Part shown: positions 1 through 5,113 of the stretch, piece by piece
Position numbering within the stretch: position 1 is the stretch's first letter
How the letters are laid out: the number at the start of each line of letters is the position of its first letter
NCBI GenBank assembly: GCA_018399435.1
Contig: JAGYOJ010000097.1
Location: 1-6,549, forward strand
Reading direction: 5' to 3'
DNA length: 6,549 nt
From: Actinomycetota bacterium
GTDB taxonomy: Bacteria; Actinomycetota; Humimicrobiia; Humimicrobiales; Humimicrobiaceae
Made by a program: the position numbers and the translations under genes
The notes under the pieces: generated by a model
The model's input: only the letters and a program-made list of their open reading frames with translations
What the model was told of the DNA's origin: nothing
Databases searched by the model: none

Positions 1-26
1 ACATTAAAATTTTAATCCAATTAATA

Positions 27-872
27 TTATTTAATATAAGGCTTTAGAAACTCTTTTACTTCTTTTTCATCTGCAATAAGATAGCTAATCCCTTCAATAT
101 TTGCAGCCTCTGTCGGTATAGTAACTTTATCTATATCACCGCTCGAAAAAAGTAATATTAAACTCATGGAAAAGTAATCATATAAAGAAAAATCTGACAT
201 TGTCTCTTCATTTAGAACACTTATTATCTGGGGCAATTTAGGAATTATTCCAAAATTAGCTTTCTGCTTAATTATTTCATTTAAAAGGTGCTGCTGCCTG
301 TCAATTCTGTCTAGATCAGCTCTTGCTGTAGCCCTGCATCTTGCAAAAGATAATGCTTGCTCCCCATCCATATTATAAATACCGGGGTCAAAATTTGCTC
401 CTGATAAGGGGTCGTGCAATGGCTCTGTAATTTCAATCTCTACTCCCCCCAATATATTGATTATTCTTTTAAAACCATCAAAATTTAGTACCATAGTTTT
501 ATCAATATTTATTCCTGTTAATTCATGTATTTCATTTTTTATCATATCTTCTCCACCATAAACATAAGCAGCATTTATTTTATTCCAGCCATGGCCTTCC
601 AAGCTAACCCTTGTATCCCGGGGGATAGATATTAAGCAGTCTTTCTCGCCCCAGTTGCTAATATGGAAAATTAATATGGTGTCTGTGCGCCCTTTAAATT
701 CTTTACTCCCTTCACGCTCATCTAAACCTAGAAAAAGTAAGTCCCTGGAGGGTGAAAAAAACGAAATTGTTCCATCTTGTTCTTTTTGGGGAAGTGCCAC
801 ACATAGCAGTACTAGGGAGCCTAAAAGGACTATGATTACTAAAGTTATAAAACAACCTCTAATTCTACTCAT
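27..872 (-). CDS. LytR-CpsA-Psr (LCP) family cell-wall glycopolymer ligase
   Basis: A 281-residue membrane-anchored LCP protein: a short basic cytoplasmic start, one membrane helix (about residues 8-27), then an extracellular LCP domain filling the rest. LCP enzymes transfer lipid-linked glycopolymers (teichoic acids, arabinogalactan, capsule) to peptidoglycan in Gram-positive-type walls. Hallmarks are FLGLDER (47-53), GRTDTI (61-66), SIPRDTRV (82-89), WNKINAAY (96-103), FDGFKRIINILGGVEI (131-146), and DGEQALSFARCR (169-180) followed by ADLDRIDRQQ (185-194). These include the conserved Asp and Arg residues that bind the pyrophosphate and metal. No extra C-terminal domain (LytR_C) is present, so it is a minimal LCP. 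The ATG is preceded by an AT-rich stretch with no Shine-Dalgarno, 14 nt after the rex stop; translation may depend on coupling. The specific glycopolymer cannot be told. Confidence 0.94.
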   Translation of the reverse strand: MSRIRGCFITLVIIVLLGSLVLLCVALPQKEQDGTISFFSPSRDLLFLGLDEREGSKEFKGRTDTILIFHISNWGEKDCLISIPRDTRVSLEGHGWNKINAAYVYGGEDMIKNEIHELTGINIDKTMVLNFDGFKRIINILGGVEIEITEPLHDPLSGANFDPGIYNMDGEQALSFARCRATARADLDRIDRQQHLLNEIIKQKANFGIIPKLPQIISVLNEETMSDFSLYDYFSMSLILLFSSGDIDKVTIPTEAANIEGISYLIADEKEVKEFLKPYIK

Positions 873-886
873 AAAAAATTAAATAA

Positions 887-1534
887 TTATTTTGCATAAC
901 CTGTATGTGATAAATAATACAAAGTGTGTAATAATTTTTCAATAGGGTCTGTAGTTTGAATATTTACATCAGGAGGGGCCTTTATGGGGACTGAGGTATA
1001 ATTAATTATTACTTTAATGCCAGCATCTGTCAGCATATCGGTAACCCTCTGGGCTGAATGAGGCGGGACTGCTAAAATAGCTATTTCTACATCCTTTTCT
1101 TTTACAACTTTTTTAATTTGATATATATCTAAAACCTTATGACCGGAAATTTCCCGCCCTATGACTTTAGAGTCATTATCAAAAACATTCTCTATTTTAA
1201 ACCCAAATCTATCCAGCATCTTGTAATTTAAAATTGCCTTGCCTAGATTTCCAGCACCAATTAAAACCAGCCTTACAACATTACCATAACCAAGTATATG
1301 GTTAAAAGAGTCTATTAATTCATCAATATTAAATCCAACTCCCCTTTTACCCTTAATACCAAAATATATAAGGTCTCTCCTTACTTCAGCGCTGTTTATT
1401 TTTGTATTGTCACTTATGTCTTTTGAAGTAACTGTTCTTTTGCCCAGTTCTTTTAATTGCACGACATATTTTAAATATTGTGACAATCTAGAAATAACGC
1501 CTTCGGAATAAATTTTTTCTCTTTTAACATTCAT
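887..1534 (-). CDS. rex: Redox-sensing transcriptional repressor Rex
   Basis: A 215-residue full-length Rex. The N-terminal winged helix (about residues 10-70) contains NSAEVRRDLIYFGIKGKRGVGF (47-68), nearly the family consensus for the recognition helix and wing (QVRKDLSYFG-FGKRGVGY). The C-terminal Rossmann domain shows GAGNLGKAILNY (93-104), FDNDSKVIG (118-126) with the acidic residue after strand 2 that favours NAD(H) over NADP(H), and EIAILAVPP. The usual 'NFAPV' region reads NYTSVPIKAPPDV, a mild divergence. Rex dimers sense the NADH/NAD+ ratio: high NADH releases DNA and derepresses fermentation, hydrogenase or respiration genes. The ATG has AGGA 5 nt upstream, and a perfect palindrome overlapping the promoter implies autoregulation. 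The LCP gene follows 14 nt downstream without an obvious terminator, so it probably shares this transcript. Confidence 0.96.
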   Translation of the reverse strand: MNVKREKIYSEGVISRLSQYLKYVVQLKELGKRTVTSKDISDNTKINSAEVRRDLIYFGIKGKRGVGFNIDELIDSFNHILGYGNVVRLVLIGAGNLGKAILNYKMLDRFGFKIENVFDNDSKVIGREISGHKVLDIYQIKKVVKEKDVEIAILAVPPHSAQRVTDMLTDAGIKVIINYTSVPIKAPPDVNIQTTDPIEKLLHTLYYLSHTGYAK

Positions 1535-1549
1535 GCTTTTCCTAATATC

Positions 1550-1579
1550 TTACTTTGTTACACAATTGTAACAAAGTAA
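1550..1579. promoter_or_regulatory. Rex-type operator: perfect 13-bp inverted repeat before rex
   Basis: Arms TTACTTTGTTACA (1550-1562) and TGTAACAAAGTAA (1567-1579) are exact reverse complements around a 4-nt centre, CAAT. The arms contain TTGTTA and TAACAA, the half-sites of Rex boxes in low-GC Gram-positives (TTGTTA/TTGTGA...TCACAA). The outer TTGT...ACAA span is 20 bp here, against the usual 18. The site is 15 nt before the rex start and covers the predicted -10 box and start site, so NADH-sensitive autorepression is likely. A terminator for the upstream gene is less likely because no T-run follows on the minus strand. Confidence 0.7.
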
Positions 1580-1593
1580 TTTTAGTTTTACAA
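1565..1593 (-). promoter_or_regulatory. Predicted rex promoter
   Basis: Minus strand: -35 TTGTAA (1588-1593, 4/6 to consensus), a 17-nt spacer, and -10 TACAAT (1565-1570, 5/6). The expected transcription start is near 1558, giving a leader of about 24 nt with AGGA (1540-1543) 5 nt before the rex ATG. The -10 box is inside the inverted repeat at 1550-1579, so a bound repressor would block RNA polymerase. Confidence 0.6.
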
Positions 1594-1603
1594 TATTCAA
1601 TAA

Positions 1604-2521
1604 TTAAACAATTAAATTATATATACCGCTTTCTTGCTTAAATTTCTTGCTGCAATCCTTGCAAATAATTTTATTTTTTTCAATGGATAAGGCTCCTCCA
1701 CAGCTTGGGCATATTAATATATCAGCTATTATTTTATTGCTTGCAGGTTTCTTTTCTTTTATTTTGCATTCAGATTTTAAAAAGATGCTCGGGCCCAAAC
1801 CAAGAAAAGAAAACAAGTATTGGAATATATTTTCTAAAAAAACTAGTATTTTATAGCTACATAATTTTTTAAGAAAGGGTATCCTTAGATTTGAAACACT
1901 AATTACTTTTAGAATATTAAATTGCCTTTCCCTTAGGGAATTATAAATAAATTTTGGATGAAAATTAAGTATTGTTTCTCCTACCTTTGATGGTTTTAAA
2001 TTAAAAGCGCTTGTATCAATTTTTCCAATAATTGTTCTTAGAATATTTTTTAAGTTCCTCTTATTGGCAAATTCTAAAATAAAGGACCCTTTGCTTTTTA
2101 TTATTCTAGAAATTTCATCAAAATATTTTTGGGTATCGCTAAGATGGTGAACCACCCTCACAGTAAGAATTATATCAACAGAATTAGATTTTATAGGAAT
2201 ACTTGTGGCATCTGCTACAATAAAATAAATATTTTTTAGCTTCTCCCTGTCAAATTTTAAATACCTTGTTATGCTCTCTTTAGCATTTTTTAGGTTATTA
2301 AAAGAATAATCAATCATGATTATTCTTTTAAAATCTTTGTACTCACTAAATAATCTGCCATACCCACAGCCTATATCCACAAATAATTTATTTTTATTCT
2401 TCACCGGAAGCAAAAATTTTCTTAAAGCAATTCTTTCTGAAGAATCTTCATATTTTCTTTTTTCATCTTTCCAAAAGTTCCTATAATCATAATTCTCATA
2501 ATCTGATTTACGTATAACCAT
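1604..2521 (-). CDS. Class I SAM-dependent methyltransferase with C-terminal Trm112-like zinc finger
   Basis: A 305-residue protein. The Rossmann methyltransferase domain shows motif I VDIGCGYGR (48-56), the acidic end of strand 2 in MIDYS, a motif with VADATSIPIKSNSVDIILTVRVVHHL, and GSFILEFANKRNLKN after it, as in UbiE/type 11 methyltransferases. A middle stretch rich in hydrophobic residues separates it from a C-terminal zinc finger, CPSCGG...CKDC, with Cys271, Cys274, Cys287 and Cys290, ending ESGIYNLIV. This last part resembles Trm112/YcaR-type fingers (CPxCxGxL ... GIPxL), often found in or beside methyltransferases acting on RNA, protein or glycans. The substrate cannot be told. The start ATG has a GAGG 4 nt upstream, and the gene begins 11 nt after the ychF stop, so the two are probably cotranscribed. 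The 69-nt gap after it contains the rex promoter and operator. Confidence 0.85.
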   Translation of the reverse strand: MVIRKSDYENYDYRNFWKDEKRKYEDSSERIALRKFLLPVKNKNKLFVDIGCGYGRLFSEYKDFKRIIMIDYSFNNLKNAKESITRYLKFDREKLKNIYFIVADATSIPIKSNSVDIILTVRVVHHLSDTQKYFDEISRIIKSKGSFILEFANKRNLKNILRTIIGKIDTSAFNLKPSKVGETILNFHPKFIYNSLRERQFNILKVISVSNLRIPFLKKLCSYKILVFLENIFQYLFSFLGLGPSIFLKSECKIKEKKPASNKIIADILICPSCGGALSIEKNKIICKDCSKKFKQESGIYNLIV

Positions 2522-2532
2522 CTTACCTCTAT

Positions 2533-3609
2533 CTAGACAGAAAATCTTATCTGTATTACATCATTATCCTGGACAATATAATTTTTGCCTTCTAATCTTA
2601 GGTTTCCATTTTCCCTTGCTTGTGCAAAGGAGCCTTCTTTTATCAATTCCTCTGAATTTATTACCTCTGCCTTTATAAAGCCTTTAGCCATGTCACTATG
2701 AACTTTATTGGCTGCCTGTATTATATCTTGGCCCTTTTCTAATGCCCAGGCTCTTGCCTCATTTTCATTTAAAGTATAAAAAGTAATCAAATTTAACAAC
2801 TTATAGCAAGATTTAATGAAAACATCAAGGCCTTCTTCTTCTATTCCTAGCTCTTTTTTATATTCTCCCCTTTCTTCTTCGGGGAGATCCAAAATTTCAC
2901 ATTCAAGTTCTGCATATATTTTTACTACATTTTCTTTTCCCACTTTTTCTACTAATTCATTATAGAGCTTTTGGCCCTGTCCTGAATCGTCAACATTTGC
3001 AACATATAATACAGGCTTCATGCTTAATAAATTTAAATCTTTTAAAAAATCGCTTTCTGTTCTATTTAAGCTTTTTTTTTCAGGTACAATCCCCTCATTT
3101 AACCGCCCTAGAAGATAGTTTGCTAATTCAAGTTGAATTTTTGCCTCTTTATCTCCAGACTTTACAAGGCTATTAAGTTTTTCTTTTCTGCGGCTTATTA
3201 TTTCAATATCTGATAGCATTAATTCAGTATTTATTATTTCAATATCTTCTATAGGGGTTTGGCTTTCTTCTCCTGCTGATATATCCTCTCCCGAAAAACA
3301 CCTGACTACATGGGCCAGTATATCCGCATTTCTAATATGCGATAAGAATTTATTGCCCAGCCCCTCGCCTTTGTTCGCGCCTTTTACTAAACCTGCCACA
3401 TCTAATATCTTGATAGTTGCAGGAGTTACCTTTTTTGATTCATATATTTTAGAGAGTTTTTCTAGATAAGCATCGGGAACATCTATTATTCCTGTATTGG
3501 GCTCAATTGTACAGAAAGGATAATTGGCCACTTCTGCATTTGCCCTTGCCAGGTCATTGAATATGGTTGATTTTCCTACATTTGGTAATCCTATTATTCC
3601 TACTTGCAT
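2533..3609 (-). CDS. ychF: Ribosome-binding ATPase/GTPase YchF (OLA1 family)
   Basis: A 358-residue Obg-related P-loop NTPase; the family is usually about 360-370 residues. YchF binds ribosomes, hydrolyses ATP in preference to GTP in characterised members, and is linked to stress responses and translation. Visible motifs: G1 GLPNVGKST (residues 7-15), G3 DVAG followed by LVKGANKGEGLGNKF (70-88), and a coiled-coil insertion (about 130-190). The G4-equivalent is NVDD (205-208), where the family has NVDE rather than the GTPase NKxD, explaining ATP preference. A C-terminal TGS-like domain (about 274-358) carries KGFIKAEVI and a GKNYIVQDNDVIQIRFSV ending. Start choice: the open frame reaches a TTG at 3637-3639, but that adds ten residues foreign to the family and lies upstream of the predicted transcription start. 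MQVGIIGLPNVGKS from ATG 3607-3609 fits. No Shine-Dalgarno is visible. The methyltransferase gene follows after 11 nt. Confidence 0.96.
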   Translation of the reverse strand: MQVGIIGLPNVGKSTIFNDLARANAEVANYPFCTIEPNTGIIDVPDAYLEKLSKIYESKKVTPATIKILDVAGLVKGANKGEGLGNKFLSHIRNADILAHVVRCFSGEDISAGEESQTPIEDIEIINTELMLSDIEIISRRKEKLNSLVKSGDKEAKIQLELANYLLGRLNEGIVPEKKSLNRTESDFLKDLNLLSMKPVLYVANVDDSGQGQKLYNELVEKVGKENVVKIYAELECEILDLPEEERGEYKKELGIEEEGLDVFIKSCYKLLNLITFYTLNENEARAWALEKGQDIIQAANKVHSDMAKGFIKAEVINSEELIKEGSFAQARENGNLRLEGKNYIVQDNDVIQIRFSV

Positions 3610-3639
3610 ATAATTAAAATTAAATTGGAAATTAAACAA

Positions 3640-3667
3640 ATCATAATACTTTTATATTTTATGTCAA
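3640..3667 (-). promoter_or_regulatory. Sigma-70/SigA-type promoter of ychF
   Basis: Minus strand: -35 TTGACA (3662-3667, perfect), a 16-nt spacer (3646-3661), and -10 TATGAT (3640-3645, one mismatch to TATAAT). It lies in the 73-nt gap between ssb and ychF. Transcription would begin near 3633, downstream of the TTG at 3637-3639. This supports ATG at 3607-3609 as the ychF start, with a leader of about 25 nt and no clear Shine-Dalgarno. Confidence 0.75.
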
Positions 3668-3682
3668 TCTAATTAAGTGGAT

Positions 3683-4033
3683 TTAACTTGTAAAATTAAC
3701 TTCACCAAATTCCAAGCTAGCGGCTACAACTTCGGCATTTAAATATATTATATTATATTTTTTCCCGTCTTTTTCTTTTTGCTTCAAATTAACTTTGCCC
3801 CCAATCATAACCCTATCACCTTTCTTTAGGCTAGCAGCACAATTTTCAGCCAACTGGTTCCACCCTGTAATATTAATATAGTCAACACTACTTTTCTGCT
3901 CTCCCTGGCTATTAGTCCATTTTTTGTTAACGGCAAGGCCAATATCTATAAAGGCTTTGCCTTCTTCTGTATACCTTAATTCGGGATCCCTTGTGAGATT
4001 TCCGAGCAAAAATAGATTATTATAATTTTGCAT
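3683..4033 (-). CDS. ssb: Single-stranded DNA-binding protein, short form without acidic tail
   Basis: A 116-residue bacterial SSB with one OB fold covering nearly the whole protein: NNLFLLGNLTRDPELRYTEEG (about 5-25), IGLAVNKKW (31-39), DYINITGWNQLAEN (51-64), LKKGDRVMIGGKV (about 69-81), ending in a strand near residue 112. It binds ssDNA during replication, repair or recombination, or incoming DNA during uptake. Housekeeping SSBs have a flexible tail and an acidic tip (consensus DDDIPF) that recruits partners. Here the chain ends EFGEVNFTS with neither. Bacillus subtilis SsbB, the competence-induced paralogue, has similar length and also lacks the tail. The gene begins 8 nt after the last tad gene, so it is probably cotranscribed with the pilus operon. 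An alternative reading is that it is a remnant of the ychF-rpsF-ssb-rpsR neighbourhood seen in Firmicutes, since ychF is next; rpsF and rpsR are absent here. The family call is secure; the competence role is a hypothesis. Confidence 0.93.
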   Translation of the reverse strand: MQNYNNLFLLGNLTRDPELRYTEEGKAFIDIGLAVNKKWTNSQGEQKSSVDYINITGWNQLAENCAASLKKGDRVMIGGKVNLKQKEKDGKKYNIIYLNAEVVAASLEFGEVNFTS

Positions 4034-4037
4034 AAAC

Positions 4038-4043
4038 CCTCCT
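4038..4043 (-). promoter_or_regulatory. Ribosome binding site of ssb overlapping the upstream stop codon
   Basis: AGGAGG on the minus strand, 4 nt (GTTT) before the ssb ATG. Its first two bases are the last two of the TAG stop (4042-4044) of the preceding pilus gene. This arrangement favours translational coupling and one transcript. Confidence 0.85.
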
Positions 4044-4455
4044 AATGGTTATATTTATAATATTTACAGTAATTAAAACTTTTATCCCAAGGGTATATTA
4101 CCTTGGCTCTAGAAATTGAATTCACTACACTATATTTCTGATTAAACTTATCAAGTATAATCAAATTAATTTTCTTTCCAACTATAACTACAACCTCATC
4201 ATAAGCAATCTGACAATCTATTAATTCACAATCATATTTACTCAAGACTTTATAGGCTATTTCTTTAATTTCCTTTTTTTCAAAAAAAATTAAATTTTGG
4301 GAGATAGCTAATGAAACGGCATCTGCTGCATTTTTAGTCTCTTCCCTTGCTATAAAAATTCTGCATAAATCAAAAAAAGATATAAAAATTATTAAAATAG
4401 TTATGGTTATAATTAAAGTTATTATAGTTATATTTCCTTTTGGCAAATATTTCAT
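4042..4455 (-). CDS. Small TadE/TadG-like pilus-locus membrane protein (Rv3654c-like)
   Basis: A 137-residue protein with a short basic N-terminus (MKYLPKG), one membrane helix (about residues 9-29), then REETKNAADAVSLAISQNL (about 37-55). This resembles the 'RxxAqnAADaaALAaa' stretch of TadG N-termini and of the actinobacterial TadE-like family typified by Rv3654c. The C-terminal half (C-x5-C around residues 76-82, then alternating beta-like VVVIV/NLIIL and a final SRAKVIYP) also fits the Rv3654c pattern, from memory of that family. KG|NITII looks like a degenerate prepilin site, but the Glu at +5 is replaced by Ile, so processing is doubtful. The start ATG lies 2 nt after the tadE stop with only a weak GGAA upstream, suggesting coupling. 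It is much shorter than full TadG and lacks a von Willebrand A domain. The role is presumably as a minor pilin or assembly factor; this is inferred from position. Confidence 0.65.
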   Translation of the reverse strand: MKYLPKGNITIITLIITITILIIFISFFDLCRIFIAREETKNAADAVSLAISQNLIFFEKKEIKEIAYKVLSKYDCELIDCQIAYDEVVVIVGKKINLIILDKFNQKYSVVNSISRAKVIYPWDKSFNYCKYYKYNH

Positions 4456-4457
4456 AT

Positions 4458-4850
4458 TTAATTACATTCCATTCTCATCATGCTTCCAGCCCTTAAGACT
4501 AAATCATTTCCCGTTAAAAAACCCATAACATTAAAAATGCCTTTATACTTATAGGTTATATTTATACTTACCATATCGCCTACCCCTCTAGTTGATTTAC
4601 TTTCTGGTTTTATAGCAACTTTTAAATTTTCCCTCTCTAAATTTCCACATAATTTATAAACTGACTTGTAAGCCTTAGAATTAGAATTGGTTGTTGAAAT
4701 AATCCTTGCGCCTTCTCTGCTAGATTGCTCTAATACATTTTGTATATAAATTAAAACCCCTATTTGAGAGACAGCTAAAAAGAAAATTATTAATACAGGC
4801 AATACCAGTGCAAACTCTATTGTGGATTGGCCTGTATTCCTTCTTAAAAT
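4458..4850 (-). CDS. tadE: TadE-like minor pilin, probable ATT start
   Basis: TadE-family pseudopilin, 130 residues if it begins at ATT (4848-4850). The N-terminus reads I/M-LRRNTG|QSTIEFALVLPVL: a short basic leader, a class III prepilin site after Gly7, Glu at +5, Phe at +6, then a membrane helix (about 15-33). IYIQNVLEQSSREGARIIST follows, a characteristic TadE segment (gEGAR), then a beta-rich C-terminal part ending RMECN. The first conventional start codon in frame, TTG at 4800-4802, falls inside the membrane helix and would delete the whole prepilin signature. The only other near-cognate codon nearby is CTG (4806-4808), also inside the helix. The frame is open back to a stop at 4887-4889 and contains no ATG, GTG or TTG before 4802. 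GGAG lies 5 nt before the ATT. The gene follows flp and ends 2 nt before the next gene. The family call is firm; the exact start is an inference. Confidence 0.85.
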   Translation of the reverse strand: MLRRNTGQSTIEFALVLPVLIIFFLAVSQIGVLIYIQNVLEQSSREGARIISTTNSNSKAYKSVYKLCGNLERENLKVAIKPESKSTRGVGDMVSINITYKYKGIFNVMGFLTGNDLVLRAGSMMRMECN

Positions 4851-4855
4851 TTTTA

Positions 4856-4862
4856 CTCCTTT
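4856..4862 (-). promoter_or_regulatory. Ribosome binding site pointing to an ATT start of tadE
   Basis: AAAGGAG on the minus strand, followed by TAAAA and then ATT (4848-4850) in the TadE frame. This is the best-placed Shine-Dalgarno before the prepilin motif and the main reason for choosing ATT. Confidence 0.6.
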
Positions 4863-4892
4863 CCAGTTCTTTTTAACTGTCTCTTTTTATTC

Positions 4893-5099
4893 CTAAACTA
4901 ATTCAGATATCTTAGTAAAGACATTTGAAATAATATCTATAAGCATAGGTTTGCCTACAGATATCAGTATAGCGCTTATTATTCCAGCAATTACCATAAC
5001 TAAAGCATACTCGAGTGTAGATTGTCCCTTCTGACATAAAAATTTAATTTTTCTTATTTGATTCACCTCCTTTATAAATTTATTTTTTAAAATTTCCAT
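4893..5099 (-). CDS. flp: Flp-type major pilin precursor (Tad pilus)
   Basis: A 68-residue prepilin, the likely structural subunit of the Tad pilus. From the ATG at 5097-5099, a basic leader (residues 1-25, ending CQKG) precedes a class III prepilin cleavage site G25|Q26. The mature sequence begins QSTLEYALVMV, with Glu at +5 and Tyr at +6 as in Flp pilins. A hydrophobic helix (about 32-50) and a short tail follow, giving a mature pilin of about 43 residues. Processing would need a TadV/PilD-type prepilin peptidase, not present in this window. The start is uncertain. GTG at 5100-5102 directly precedes the ATG, but the Shine-Dalgarno (GGAGG at 5102-5106) sits only 0-2 nt from these codons. A second in-frame Shine-Dalgarno copy lies 36 nt further on. 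A long leader of about 25 residues is known for Actinobacillus (Aggregatibacter) Flp1, so the ATG is plausible. The protein is certain in its pilin core and less so at its N-terminus. Confidence 0.85.
   Translation of the reverse strand: MEILKNKFIKEVNQIRKIKFLCQKGQSTLEYALVMVIAGIISAILISVGKPMLIDIISNVFTKISELV
5061..5073 (-). promoter_or_regulatory. Shine-Dalgarno-like copy 2 inside the flp leader
   Basis: AAAGGAGGTGAAT on the minus strand, sharing its first 11 bases with copy 1 and displaced by exactly 36 nt (12 codons, same frame). In the long reading it encodes Lys-Glu-Val of the leader. Eight nt after its GGAGG lies the in-frame codon ATA (5055-5057), from which the leader would be only 11 residues, ending KFLCQKG. 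Whether it acts in initiation is unknown. Confidence 0.4.
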
Positions 5100-5109
5100 C
5101 ACCTCCTTT
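5098..5109 (-). promoter_or_regulatory. Strong Shine-Dalgarno at flp, copy 1
   Basis: AAAGGAGGTGAT on the minus strand, nearly full complementarity to the 16S rRNA 3' end. It runs into the GTG/ATG codons of flp, so spacing to them is unusually short (0-2 nt). At a normal 8-nt spacing the in-frame codon is ATT (5091-5093). Confidence 0.6.
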
Positions 5110-5113
5110 CATA

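Noticed and set aside
3..16. Perfect AT palindrome ATTAAAATTTTAAT just after the LCP stop
   Set aside because: Only A-T pairs, no loop, no GC stem and no convincing T-tract; expected by chance in AT-rich DNA and not a credible terminator.
655..882. Plus-strand open frame of 75 codons opposite the LCP gene
   Set aside because: Shadow of a well-supported gene on the other strand; the translation is rich in Arg/Ser/Pro and shows no family features.
882..891. Palindrome AATAATTATT between rex and the LCP gene
   Set aside because: Short, all A-T and without a loop; not distinguishable from base composition.
1550..1579. Inverted repeat read as a rho-independent terminator of the methyltransferase gene
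   Set aside because: On the minus strand no T-run follows the second arm, and the stem is AT-rich. Rex half-sites and overlap with a promoter explain it better.
1647..1856. Plus-strand open frame of 69 codons opposite the methyltransferase
   Set aside because: Lies antisense to the zinc finger and the middle region of a real gene; hydrophobic stretches come from antisense of Lys/Asn-rich coding.
3610..3639. Ten-residue N-terminal extension of YchF from the TTG at 3637-3639
   Set aside because: Family proteins start just before the P-loop, there is no Shine-Dalgarno, and the TTG is upstream of the predicted transcription start.
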